DNA of 64,000 nt, from assembly GCA_014885115.2 (NCBI GenBank), contig WKLE02000936.1:1906-65905 (forward strand), given 5' to 3'. This DNA is from Asterionellopsis glacialis (lineage: Eukaryota > Bacillariophyta > Plagiogrammaphyceae > Rhaphoneidales > Asterionellopsidaceae). The notes beneath the pieces are model-generated. The model made no database searches and was not told the DNA's origin. It was given only the letters and a program-made list of their open reading frames with translations. Below, one piece after another: positions 1 through 10,653 of this stretch; position 1 is the first letter of the stretch, and every line of letters starts with the position of its first letter. A program made the position numbers and the translations under genes.

Positions 1-259
1 ATGTGAGGTTAATTGATGTGTTTTTTAATTCTTTGCTTTCTAATTATAGTTGCAGATTGCAGATCACAACCATGAGGTACCATGGTCAGACTAACAAGTA
101 TTTTTTTGGTCAGGGAACTCCCCACTTTCAAAATCCAACAGTACAGCAGAATACCATTAACAAAGCTGCAAGGAGTTCTCCATTGAAGACTCTTCTACTG
201 ACAATATGCTGTAGGTTGATTGTAGAGTAAAATGTTCTGGAATTTATGCACAACAATTG

Positions 260-2230
260 TTGAGATTTGTTGAGCATGAAACAGAAAGAAATGGCAGCAA
301 TAGACAAGAAGTACCAGCTCCCACAGATTGACTACAGATAGCTGAGCAATTTGCTGGACAAATTGAATTTGCACTAACTTTGAATTTAAATGACAGAATT
401 AGGCTCTCACATTCTGGTGCAACCAGTATTGTACTTCATGAGCAACAACAGACAAATAAAAGAGAGAAGGCAATTACATTTGTTTTAGCAACCCAATGGG
501 GTTATCTTGATCCATACTTAACAGAGAAAAAGAGAGAGGATTGCTTTGGCAGCATGTATGCAGACTTCATATAATTTTGGATATAAAAAATTAATTGAAA
601 AAAAAGTGCTTCCAAGATGGTATGATCAACTCAATAAAACAATCATGGATGGCAAATCAACTGATCCTTTGAGTCCCAGAAATTTGGGAATGGCTGGCTA
701 CATTGAGAAGATAGAAGAAAGGCACCTAGGATACTTACACAAACTGTTTTGACATGGTCAAGTGGTGAAAGGTGGACTTGCAACATTTGGTAAATTGTCA
801 ACTATTATGAACCAGAAGAGCATGGTTGTTGGTGAAATTAGAGCTACACTTAAAATTTCAAGAAAACAGCTATCTAAATGGTTTATAAAACACAGAGGAA
901 AAGAAAAGAGTATAATTGAGAAGCCCCTATTGACAACCAAACACAAGCAGCAGAGATTGATTTATGGTTGGCGGGGCCATGAACATTTTGAGAGATTAAA
1001 GATCCCAAGGCACCCTTTGCATTTTTGGACAAAAAGTGTTTTTATACTACAAATATAAAGAGGAAACTTAAGGTTCTACCTAATGGTGAGAATGAACAGA
1101 CTGCCCCTGTTGCATTGAACTTACCTAAAATTTGTTCTCATGGTTTTCCAGTGAAAGTAATGTTTCTTGGAGTCGTGGCAGTGCCAAATGAAGATTACGA
1201 CTGTGATGGATATATCATGATGAAGAGAATTAGTAAAAGAAGAAAGACAACAAGAGCTTCACAGAATAAAAAATTCTCTGTGGATGTGATGGTCAATGAG
1301 ATTTTGAAAGATGGAGAGAAGTCCTGGCATAGATTGTTTACTGAGGGAATGAGTGTTGGTGAATTGTTGTATATAATAAGTGAGACATACGACTTGGATC
1401 AATTCGTGGCAGACCGACTGGAGATGAGTTACAAGGCATACACTGTTAGAGGCAAGGAGAAAAGAGTTGTAATGGAATGCAATGATATTATTGATGAGCA
1501 AATTTTTACAAATAAAGATAATGAAGAAGAGGAACTAACCTTAACAAACATGGAGATGAATGTATTCATTGCAAGGAGCAAGGAAGTTGATAAAGATGTG
1601 ACATGTGACTCCAAATTCATGTTAACAACAATGCCTGAAGTTGGTCAAGCAATTAGAGATTGTTGCCATTGGATGCCTCCAGAGCAAGCAATATATTTGG
1701 GAATGGATAATGCAGGGGGACATGGAATGGTGGATACAAAAGCAATTTATGCAGAAGAAATGAAAAGATGGAATATTACTTTTGTGTGGCAGGTACTGTG
1801 GTCGCCAGAAACAAACATGTTGGACCTTGGTGCATGGATGAGCATTCAATCCACAGTGACAGGAGCACATAGACTTCAAAGGTACAATCATGATGCTTTG
1901 GCCAGGAGTGTAATTGATGCATGGAACAATTATTTGTCACCAAAAGCATTTGCTACTAATGTGCATGGAAGATTGAAAGTTATCTTGAAATGCATTGTCA
2001 ATGGTGCTGATGGAAATGAATTGGCAGAAGAGAAACACAGAAGGTTGTTCAACAATTGTACAATTGATTTGACTGGGAGGCGAATGGGGATGAGTTGCCA
2101 GAAGGGGGAAACGATGAAACAAACTACAATGTCATGGATTTGGCTGAATTTGATATTTTGGACGATGAAAACCTTGGTGACTTATAAATTGTTCAATATT
2201 CTGATTCCTCTTATGAAACTTACATCATGA
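260..2230 (+). mobile_element. decayed Tc1/mariner-like DNA transposon
   Basis: The segment carries the remains of a transposase of the IS630-Tc1-mariner superfamily, a cut-and-paste DNA transposase family. The limits are approximate: they are set by where transposase-like coding sequence begins and ends. I could not identify terminal inverted repeats or a TA target duplication by eye. The coding part lies in at least three reading frames, so the copy cannot make its own transposase. It is AT-rich and lies upstream of the CRAL-TRIO gene. Confidence 0.6.
546..2230 (+). pseudogene. Tc1/mariner-type DDE transposase, frameshifted
   Basis: Two readable blocks lie in different frames. The first (546-990, frame of 762) has an in-frame stop at 750-752, then a helix-turn-helix-like region (ATLKISRKQLSKWF) and the basic linker leading to the catalytic core. 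The second (about 992-2230) starts with APFAFLDKKCFYTTN, which matches the first catalytic Asp block (canonical FLDEKWFY). It continues through GFPVKVMFLGVV, the second Asp block LGMDNAGGHG and the third block SPETNMLDLGAWMSIQ. A frameshift near 990 separates the blocks. By my count 38 residues lie between the second and third catalytic Asp, near the DD37-39D type. A fragment at 380-574 (third frame) may be more of the N-terminus. Family assignment is fairly secure; inactivity is inferred from the stop and frameshifts. Confidence 0.7.
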
Positions 2231-2826
2231 TTTAAATTAGAAAATTCTCTATCTATTGATATTGAGTTTTTTTCTTAACAAGGTCTAGTTTTTGCACAAT
2301 GCCGTCATTTTCATCATTGTCGAGTAAAAAAATTGATGTCAATTTTTCATTCTTTGTACTCCAAATGTAGACTTCAGTACATTTGGTACGTATAGTTTAA
2401 GATACAAGGATTGTTCCAGTCCTACGGTAAAATGGCGTATGTAAATGGATCCATAGGACTGGTACTCCCAAACCTATTTGCCACGAAAGGTAAAGAGAGC
2501 TAGCGTTTCTACTCAAAGCCTCGTCCAACAGGGGCATAAATAATATGATTTAATTAATATCAATCGCTTTATCTGCATATAGCTTCTTCCTTATTAAGGC
2601 GGTCCGACAATAGTAAAATTCATCGGACTACTCTACTGATGTATAGTTACCATGTACATTTACTGTAGAATAGGTACTGTATTGTATGTACCAGGTATTC
2701 AGGATTTCTACTCTCTTCATTATCGAATGCACGACGTCTCACTACCAGCTGCATCATTATTTTCAACACCACAACAGAATACAGCACTTCGTATTGTCTA
2801 TTCTCACTGTAATTAATAGCACCAAC
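2231..2826. other. intergenic, upstream of CRAL-TRIO gene
   Basis: AT-rich spacer with no convincing coding sequence. It contains a small inverted repeat (2416-2462) and presumably the 5' untranslated region of the downstream gene. An ATG at 2686 is in frame with that gene, but the residues it would add are not domain-like. Confidence 0.5.
2416..2462. repeat. short inverted repeat
   Basis: CCAGTCCTA (2416-2424) and TAGGACTGG (2454-2462) are perfect 9-base inverted copies around a 29-base loop. They lie shortly after the transposon remnant. They could be a hairpin, or a trace of a terminal repeat; nothing more can be said. Confidence 0.4.
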
Positions 2827-3894
2827 ATGTCAATTTCCTTTTCAGCCCCTCGTATCAACGAAGAAGCACTAGAGCAGGAGATTGCCAAGTTGTCTTCTGA
2901 GGAGCGAGAGCGTATTCATGCTGATGTTCATGGAACAGCAGTACCAATTGAAGAAAATTTTGATTTTGTAGAAGATTCGTTTCGGAGCCTTGATGAACAA
3001 TTAAAGGTTATTTCTTCCGATGAGAAGAAAGAGGCATTTGAAATGGCACAGCTTAGGTGTCCTGATTATGTTAATGGGAGTGAATTTCGTCTCATGTTTC
3101 TACGGTCGACTAGATTCGATGCCAGTCTTGCTGCTCAAAAGATTGTAGATTATTGGCAAAGAAAAGTTGAATTGTTTGGAAAAGAGAAAGCCTTTCGAAA
3201 ATTATCGATCCGTGATATGAATGAAGAAGATGAAGAGGCTCTCAACCGTGGTGGTTTTCAGTTTTTTCCAGAGCTGGATAAGGGACGTCGTGGAGTGTGG
3301 TGTTCACGACGATCTCTCTGGGACAATAGAGTCTCTCATCGTGCAAGTATGGTAAGTTTGATGCATCTTCTTGTCTCAAATATTGTTTGACGCATGTTCA
3401 AGGAAGTCCTCCTCCTCCTCAAATTGAATTCTTGATTACTTCTTGTTTTGTTCTTCCTCTCCACTGGGTTGCTTTTGCAGATGCGCTCATTGTGGTTTAT
3501 CGCTCATGCACTTTTGGAGAATCAACAAGTTCAAAAGAACGGAGTTGTCACTTTATTGGTACCGAAGGAAGCAGGAAATGAGTCAAGCAATGACCCCAAA
3601 ATTGTCCGATTTATCTTTCGTGACCTTGGTATACTACCCATACGTATTCAGGCGTTCCACCATGTTTTGGAAAGTCAAACTCTCAAGTTCATGAGAGATA
3701 TAACTCTTTTTGCCCTGGGTCCAAGCCTTCGTGCCCGATATCGTGAGCATCTAGTCCGAGTTTGTGACCTTGCAAAAGAATTAGAACCCTATGGTATTGA
3801 TGCCGACATTCTACCTGCTGATTTAGGTGGCACTTCTGACTTTAACTATGAATCATGGCTACAAGCGCAACGTGATTCATCCTTTGAAAGATGA
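2827..3894 (+). CDS. CRAL-TRIO domain lipid-transfer protein
   Basis: Two exons, 2827-3351 and 3481-3894, joined across a 129-nt intron (GTAAGT donor, TTTTGCAG acceptor, phase 0), give 312 residues. Proteins of this family hold a hydrophobic ligand (tocopherol, retinaldehyde, phosphoinositide) in a Sec14-like pocket and move it between membranes. The N-terminal half has the helical CRAL-TRIO-N type region (RLMFLRSTRFDASLAAQKIVDYWQ, here shown only in part: FLRSTRFDASLA). The second exon carries the lipid-binding fold and ends with ADILPADLGGTSDFNYESWL, the typical exit of the Sec14 domain. I chose the ATG at 2827 (MSISFSAPRINEEALE) over the in-frame ATG at 2686, because the extra 47 residues look like untranslated leader. 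No signal peptide is visible. The reading frame stays open and highly charged for 16 codons after the TGA. Confidence 0.8.
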
Positions 3895-4863
3895 GAGAGA
3901 TGGCATGAAGAGCAAAGAAAAATGCAAGAAGAAAGACGTTGAAATTGAAGCAAGAAAAACTAATAAAAGCAAAAAAAATATTTGAAACAAGTTGCTGCAG
4001 AAACATGTCCATGTGTAGGATGCGAGATAATATTATTTTAATTTTTATTTTGGTTTTTGCACTTTACTGTCTGTAATCCCTGCATGATTGCCTATATATG
4101 CCGTCTAAACGAGTGTAGGCGAGATTGCTATTCCCTATTCACTTAGACAAAAAACACTCGATAAGACAGCTGCTAAGCAGATTGATCTGTTTTTGTTTTA
4201 AAATTTGCTGCATTCTGCACGGTTAATTGGAAGGCATCCATGTCCATGAATTCTTTAAGCTTTTCACGGAACACATGGAAATCCCATGCGTGCAAAGAGG
4301 GTAATTTTGTATGGATGGTGCCTCAGATAGAACATGTTAAAAGGTGACTGTCTTCTCAAGTCTAAGAGCCATCATCACAATAGCAAGACAGTAGAACTAT
4401 TCTCTAACGAGTTTTTATACGTTGTCATTCTTGTCCCAAGATAATTCCTTGCGGAAGCTGTATGGTAGATTTTGTCAGCATTTATTTCGATTATTCTCAA
4501 TGCAGTACTTATAATGTCTGATATTTCTCATATGAAGATTCTCACAGCGTCCAGCTGTATAGGTCATGTTTGTGTGCTTTTTGTTATCATGTCGATGATT
4601 AGGCTGGAAAACAAGAGGACACCAGAATACTGGAATCATACATTTTCCCTAACACCAGCGGCCCTCATCTGAGCCAGGTTTTACGGGATTGGATGTGATT
4701 TGTTGTTACACTTTTGACTTGATTTGCACGAATGTTTGTATCAGTCACAATAGATTCTTCAACCTTTTTAAAAGGCTGTCAACACTCTCAACCGAACTTT
4801 ATTCTCTTGAAAAGAATAGGGGCACCAATACTTTTATTTTCGAATAATTGTACTTTGACACTA
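3895..4863. other. intergenic spacer
   Basis: AT-rich, with scattered short open frames (for example 4472-4672) that show no recognisable domain. I see nothing else in it apart from the short charged reading frame directly after the CRAL-TRIO stop codon. Confidence 0.4.
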
Positions 4864-5189
4864 AGGTATGAATATCGACCATTTCTTCAGTTGTAAAAGC
4901 TGAAAGAATAAAAATTGCTTCTTCATCATCTTCTGGAAATGCAGACAGCAGTCATTACGAAGCGATACGGTATATTCAGTTCTTCCAGTTGTTGGGTCAA
5001 TTGGTCGAGGAGTGTTTGGTTTTGGCGTTGACGATGATGACGCATTTCCTATGAAATTTTCTTCTTCTTCTACTTCTACCGTTGAACTTGCCATTTTCTT
5101 TTGTCTAAAGATATTAATATCATCAGATGGAGCACCTGCTGTTTCTTTCGATTTTGAATCATCATCGTTGTAACTGCTAAATTTTTTTC
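4864..5189 (-). pseudogene. possible terminal exon or gene remnant, acidic/serine-rich
   Basis: On the minus strand an open frame runs from about 5189 to a stop at 4861-4864. It could begin after an acceptor-like TTTAGCAG or at the ATG at 5094, which has a good AAAATGGC context. The product would be polar and acidic (SSTVEVEEEENFIGNASSSS), then PKPNTPRPIDPTTGRTEY, and ends in a hydrophobic, basic tail. No family is recognised. It might be the last exon of a gene whose 5' part is lost in the repeat block at 5400-5735, or simply a chance frame. Confidence 0.25.
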
Positions 5190-5399
5190 TTCAAAATCTA
5201 TTTGTCATCGTCCTTATATTTATCTTCCATATTTTATTGTCTTTCTGAATCTTATTGTCTTTGACTGCCTTCATTTTTTCCGGCGGTGTCAATCCGGTCA
5301 AACAGTTCATAGGATTGACATTTGCTGTTCATTGTGAAGGGTAAGACCTATCCAGTAGTCTACATCCCATCAATCAAAAAGAGTCTCTGGATTTGCAGG

Positions 5400-5735
5400 T
5401 CTGACGCTTAACATGCGCGGTACCTCCTACCTGGTACAGTAGGGTAACGTTACCCGGTACCCCGGTACAGGTATGTCGAACTATTTGCGGTACTAAAAGT
5501 AGTGCATCAGCGATTTACCCATATTCGCATCAACAGATATGAAGAAAAAATATTTTCAGATCTAACTTACTAGGTACCGTACGATCCTCAGTACCAGGTA
5601 CCAGGTACAAGAGAGAGAGTGTTACGAGGGGCCTGTTCCATCCAGAATGTACCGGGTACCTGGGACTGGTACCAAGTACCTACCTTACTAGTTACCTGGT
5701 ACTGTACCAGGTACAGTACAGGTACCTTTGAGGTT
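5400..5735. repeat. GGTACC/CCAGGTAC palindromic repeat block
   Basis: This stretch is dense in variants of GTACCTGG, CCAGGTAC and GGTACC, for example ACCTGGTACAGTAGGGTAAC and GTACCAGGTACCAGGTACAA. The units overlap and occur in both orientations. Similar blocks occur near 10500-10655, 14045-14350, 15540-15830, 28940-29160, 34460-34520 and 44780-44840, always between genes. The origin is unknown; decayed hairpin-forming mobile elements or a recombination-prone satellite are possible. Confidence 0.7.
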
Positions 5736-6096
5736 GCTGGTTTCCAATATCATTCTCTCTGATATAATTTAGCGATATCTATGTAACTTCGACATTCGTC
5801 GCAACATTAGACTCTTTTCCATTTCATTAAATACTTCCAATGCAATTTCAACTGGTTATCTTATTTACGTAATGTATAACAATAAGGATCATACTCAACG
5901 GATCACTGGGATCATGGCATTTTAGCTATTATCGCCCACTTTTCATTTTCGGAAGGAACTGATGATGCGTTGAGAACGACCACTTCTTTTGTCTTGCTTC
6001 CGATTCCTCGTTGTCGTTGTCGAGTGCATCATATCCAAAACTTCAGCAAGATTATTTAAAAGAAAGCCTGTGAAGTCTAATCGTGAAGGCAAAATC

Positions 6097-8651
6097 ATGG
6101 ATCGGAGTGGAAAATGTCACGCACCATGGTAAGTCCAGAGGATGTAAACAGTACTTTTAAAAGAATATACTTTACTTATTCGTGCTCACACTGTTTGGTT
6201 TTGATTAAATATTATATTAAAAACAGCGCTTATCCTCATGGTGGACTCTGCACATTGATGTATGTGTTGTCAACGATCACAGCGTATGGGCTTTCGTTTT
6301 ATGCCATTAGCAGCTGTTCTTTTGTCGTAATTACTTTCAAATCTCGCAATGGCAACTTTGGTCAACTTTTTGCTAACAGAATTGACATGGGAACTGACTT
6401 GAGCGAGGAAACTACTGGTGCTGGCTTATTCTCATGGCTAGAGCCTCTTGATATGGACAAATGGGATAAAGGTCAATGTTCGGGATATACACTGCTTGCA
6501 CGTGAAGTGATTGCTGACAACATCTTTGAGGCTGTTCGAGTGATGGGTATCTTGATTGTGATCCTTGGAGGTGCAATTACAATTTGGGCTTTTGTTCTTT
6601 CATGCCTTCAATTGAATAAATTGCAGCTTTGGCTTGTTCGGATTATAACTTTTGCTTTATTTGTATCAATGAACCTACTGCATTTGGTAAAACGTTCCGC
6701 TTTGTGCCACAAAGTGGGCGAATCAACGGAATGTAAACTGGGACAAGGGGGAATAGTTTCAATTGCGGCTGGTATCATGTGGTTTGTTGCATTCATCATA
6801 TCAGTTGTTTACTTTAGAACTATTGCGCCAGGTGACATGCCCAAGCAAATGACCAAAGAAGAACAAAACGAAAGGCTTGAAAAAATGGCACGTAAAATAC
6901 AGCGTCATGAAGAACGCAGAAGACGGCGGCAACTTGCAGAGGAATATGCTGCAAGACTACAATTAGAATTGGTGTATCAAGGAAGTCTTCACGAAAGGTT
7001 CAAAGAGCATGAAAATATGGACGTCGAACAACAAGGAGGTAGTTTTACAGATGATGACACTGTGGAAGACCCATGTGAAAATGTGACTCTTGCAATTGGA
7101 CAGTTCGATGCATCGATAAACGAGCAGAACACTGAAATAATCCATCATTTCACGACCGAAGAAGAAATGGTAAGAAACCAAGTAGAACCAGAGCCTGGGT
7201 CTCATGCACAGGACAGCATGCTTAGAAGTGATACATACAACGAAGGCGCCCAGAGCGACAGCTACCTGCATCAAAATCCAAGGGCACCTTCCCCGACACG
7301 TCATATTCAGAATGACGATATTGTATTCAGAAATACTTTCCAAGAGACCAGGTCTCCTAGTCCTACTCTTACTAAACAGGCTGTAGCTCTAAGGAAAAGT
7401 TCATCTCTTGGTGTTAGGAGTGAGATTGTTTCCTCGACACCAAAGAACATAGAGAGGAGCCGATCTATGGGATTAACGGGAAGCCCAATTTACGAGGGAA
7501 GGCCCTCCACTCCTACGAATCAGGTTATTTCTAGCGGTAGAAGGACCCCTTCGTCCCCTGTTAGTAGAAGGACTCCCTCTCCCTCGGAAGCTGCTACGGT
7601 TAAGAGTGGAAACACTCCACGCACGGTTTCGGTTATCCCGTTCAACACGAATCAAGAAACGAGAAGTAGAAGTAGATCCCGAGGGAGAACGAGCATTTCT
7701 AGCCCTCACTTGAACCACTCAAATAGAAGAGATCAGAGTAATTCTAGTGATAGGGAACCATCCCTGTCCAAAAAAATTAAAGAAAAAGCCATGGACGAGA
7801 GGAGAGCTCGAAGTCAGTCTCGCGGTAGAAGAAGGTCACCTTCGAAAAAAATTAAAGAAAAAGCGATGGAAGAGAGGAGTGCTCGAAGTCAGTCTCGTGG
7901 AAGTAGAAGGTCACCTTCGAAGAGTGCTCGAAGTCAGTCTCGCGGTAGTAGAAGGTCAGCTTCGAAAACAACACAAGAAAGAAGAGCCCGAAGTAAATCC
8001 AGAGGAGAAATAAATGCTCCTCACACACACTTGGCAAACATGGGTGACATAGTACCTTTTAGAACGGCCAGTCCAGAGAAGCCACCTAGAAGTCGATCTA
8101 GCAGTTATCACACAGGTACACCCCACACTTACCAAATGCAAAACAAAATCACTAGTCGAAATAGGTCTTCTGTTGAAGGAAATCCGTATTCCTTGACCAG
8201 CCAAGGGATTATGACAAAGAACGATAGACAAGAAACGATAAATCGGATCCCAACCGAGGAAGAAAACAACGAATCAAGCACTATCTCCCAGTTGTATACG
8301 GACGAAGGAGAAGTGTTGCATACCGATTCATTCAGTGAATTCAATCCATACAGCACTACTTCCCAAGAAAACACGAAGACATCTAGATCAATAGAGAATC
8401 GTAATCTCTACCACACGATACCAAATCAGCAAGATGAGGTAACACCCCATGATTTATCTGGTCAGTATGATCAGTACGACCAGTATGATGCAAGGCACGA
8501 TGACGAATATATCGTAGAAGAAACAGACGGTACCTCCGTCATGACCCCCGAAATTGATGATGTCGAGGCTTACAATACATACGTGCAAAGTCGATTGAGA
8601 AGTATAGACGAACTCATTGATCGAAGAGATTCGGGCCCTTATGAACTTTGA
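6097..8651 (+). CDS. four-helix membrane protein with RS-repeat cytoplasmic tail
   Basis: The best model has a short first exon 6097-6128 (MDRSGKCHAP) and a 98-nt intron 6129-6226 (GTAAGT...AAACAG). The second exon then restores the frame as CAYPHGGLCTLMYVLST. Without splicing, an ATG at 6114 would give an 845-residue product with an unlikely leader. The N-terminal ~230 residues have four hydrophobic segments and conserved-looking cysteines (SSCSFVV, GQCSGY, ALCHKVGESTECKLGQGG). A basic coiled stretch follows (MARKIQRHEERRRRRQLAEE). The remaining ~550 residues are disordered and rich in Ser, Arg and Pro, with many SPSP/TP sites and tandem copies of ARSQSRGSRRSPSK. This looks like a membrane protein with a phosphorylatable tail. 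No named family is recognised; the membrane part resembles lineage-specific diatom proteins. The tail also contains QYDQYDQYD near 8463-8490. Confidence 0.75.
7670..8010 (+). repeat. coding tandem repeats (RS-type)
   Basis: Within the preceding gene, near-identical units encoding (R)ARSQSRGSRRSPSK occur at about 7801-7845, 7873-7920, 7921-7965 and a diverged copy near 7978-8005. The first two are joined by KKIKEKAM-E/D-ER blocks, which are themselves duplicated (7771-7800 and 7846-7878). The pattern indicates local expansion by slippage or unequal exchange. Confidence 0.8.
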
Positions 8652-8948
8652 GAAAGGAGATATTGATTATCCACCTGAGTACAAAAGTAAGAAATAAACC
8701 ATGTCAAAGTACTTCTCTTGGTGTGTTTGTGGAGTCAAACACTAAAGGGGATCCAAGAGATATTATTGTAAAAATAAAATTAACTACATTCTTACTTCAA
8801 AATATGTAAAACATTGTTGTTTTCATATTATGTATAAAATATCACTTCGAAAATAGGACAAACCGATGTCATCTGCTCTGCTTTCTGTAAACAATAGAGC
8901 ACCATAATAACACATTCAAAGAGCAGGAGAGAAATAGCATTTGCAATT

Positions 8949-10172
8949 TTAATGTGCAACAACTTCTATACTATCCCAATACAATGCCGCTTCTTGGTCA
9001 TTTTGCAGTGCTCTAAGTTCACTACTAGTGTAAAACAGCGCAGCTTTCTCCTTTTCAGAAAAGTATGGGCGACGGTTCACAGACGATATAGGGGGGTCTT
9101 GGAATCTCACTTTTCTTTGTGGTGACGGTGAGTCACAGTGTTGTTGCTGTCGTACCGCTTCAGTCCCTTGAATGGACTCTAGAGTTACTAAAGGACCCAG
9201 AGGATCACATGAGGATTTCAACCCAAGACGAATTCGATTTGCTGCCGTGTTTTGAGCCAAATGAGCCAATTGTTTCATTTCCGACATTTCTTGCATCATA
9301 ATATCCTCTGGAAGTGGTATAACCGCTGCTGGTGGTTTTTTGGTATCGTCATTCTTGCTGTACCAAGGATTTATAGGCGACCGTACACAAGCTAGAAATG
9401 AAAACAATTTTTCAGTATACAACCCCGATGGATCTACTGGCTTTCCCCTATCTTTGCTCCCACGTTGAGATGTACTACCACCACCACAACTGCTAACATT
9501 GCACCGTTCCAACATTCTGGGACCAAATGTACACGAAGGAGCCGCTTCAAAGGATCCACAAAACAAACGATTCAAAATAGAAGTTTGATACGAAAGAGTA
9601 GTAGGTGATGTGTAACATAGTGCTTCCGTACTCGCACACCCATTCTTTGCTGATGCTTTTGGCGGTGGTACTGGTCTAAATGGATCAAAGTTTACCCTTT
9701 GGTCAATTTCAACATTATCATCCCATTCTGATTCTGAGCTTCGGTCAATTCCAAAACTACCATCCCAATGTGATGATTCCGAGCTTTGGTCGATTCCCAA
9801 ACTACCATCCCATTGTGATGATCCTGAGCTTCGATCAATTCCCAAACTATCATCCCATTGCGATGATTCCAAGCTTCTATCAATTCCAAAGCTACCCTCC
9901 CATTCTGATGATACTGAGCTTTCACTTGCATATGTTAACGGAGGAACCGACATACTTAAATGAATCCTACAGAGTCTTTCATCAATAACTAGGAAATGTT
10001 CTTGGTTTGTGTCCGAGACAAAACAGTAGACTCCTCTAGATAATATAATTAATAAATAGATGAGTGTGACAATAAAAATTGTTTCTATCCTATCGTGAAA
10101 AGAAACTTCCTCGACAATTTTTTTGCATTGCTCAACAAAATTTTGGAAAGAGTCCTGTGAGCGAATGTCCAT
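8949..10172 (-). CDS. single-pass membrane protein with WDGSLGIDRS repeats
   Basis: A 407-residue intron-free frame starting at the ATG at 10172. A hydrophobic segment at about residues 29-50 (TIFIVTLIYLLIILSRGVYC) would anchor it in a membrane. Residues ~88-160 contain five tandem 15-residue units of the type SSQWDGSLGIDRSSE, a 45-nt DNA repeat. The middle is Ser/Cys/Gly-rich without a known fold. The C-terminus carries KVRFQDPPISSVNRRPYFSE followed by EKAALFYTSSELRALQ, a KVRF...EKAALWYT type block that I recall from many diatom proteins of unknown function. It is convergent with the RS-tail membrane protein, with about 300 bp between the two stop codons. Function unknown. Confidence 0.7.
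   Translation of the reverse strand: MDIRSQDSFQNFVEQCKKIVEEVSFHDRIETIFIVTLIYLLIILSRGVYCFVSDTNQEHFLVIDERLCRIHLSMSVPPLTYASESSVSSEWEGSFGIDRSLESSQWDDSLGIDRSSGSSQWDGSLGIDQSSESSHWDGSFGIDRSSESEWDDNVEIDQRVNFDPFRPVPPPKASAKNGCASTEALCYTSPTTLSYQTSILNRLFCGSFEAAPSCTFGPRMLERCNVSSCGGGSTSQRGSKDRGKPVDPSGLYTEKLFSFLACVRSPINPWYSKNDDTKKPPAAVIPLPEDIMMQEMSEMKQLAHLAQNTAANRIRLGLKSSCDPLGPLVTLESIQGTEAVRQQQHCDSPSPQRKVRFQDPPISSVNRRPYFSEKEKAALFYTSSELRALQNDQEAALYWDSIEVVAH
9700..9925 (-). repeat. 45-nt coding tandem repeat, about 5 units
   Basis: The DNA unit encodes W-[DE]-[GD]-S-[FL]-G-I-D-[RQ]-S-x-[EG]-S-S-[QH]. Copies differ by a few bases each, so this is an aged but still recognisable minisatellite inside the gene. 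The reading frame is kept throughout. Confidence 0.8.
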
Positions 10173-10653
10173 AGACAGGAAGCAAGCCTGTTATGGCGGG
10201 AGAATTACTCATGTAGGTCCTAGGCACTTGTCGTACAGTATATGTAGAAGGTAATTAATAACTATCGATTCTTGAGATAAAAAAAACATATCAGGTACAA
10301 CATGAATCTTTAAAAAAATTAATTCAATAATAAAATGTATTCAGTAACGAATAAATAAAAATACTAATATGTTCATCAAAATTATCCTCTTCATCGAACT
10401 CTATAAACATTATACAGTAATGAAAGGTATAAAAGAATGCAACACACGTTGTTTAAATTATTTTGACTCAATGGAGAGTCCTATGTACATTAGACTCTAT
10501 ATATTACCCATATCAAATCGTACCTGGTACCATGTTCACAAATTAGATGATACCTGTACAGCCAAGAACTACCAGGTACGGAGAAAAAAATTCCAGTGAT
10601 GGTACCCCAGGTAAGCAGGTATTAATACCAGGTCCTTGACCCAGGTACAGTAG
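10173..10653. other. intergenic, ends in host palindromic repeats
   Basis: AT-rich spacer. From about 10500 it fills with CCTGGTACC and CCAGGTAC units (for example near 10520, 10570, 10600-10650) and then abruptly becomes bacterial-type coding sequence. No gene is recognised in it. Confidence 0.6.

Noticed and set aside
7473..8231. Minus-strand Arg/Ser-rich frames
   Set aside because: They are shadows of the RS-repeat tail on the plus strand, produced by its biased codons.
9680..9988. Plus-strand repeat-rich frame
   Set aside because: It is the reverse reading of the 45-nt coding repeats of the minus-strand membrane protein.
10369..10599. Small plus-strand open frame before the bacterial insert
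   Set aside because: No domain; its second half is made of the dispersed GTACC repeat sequence.
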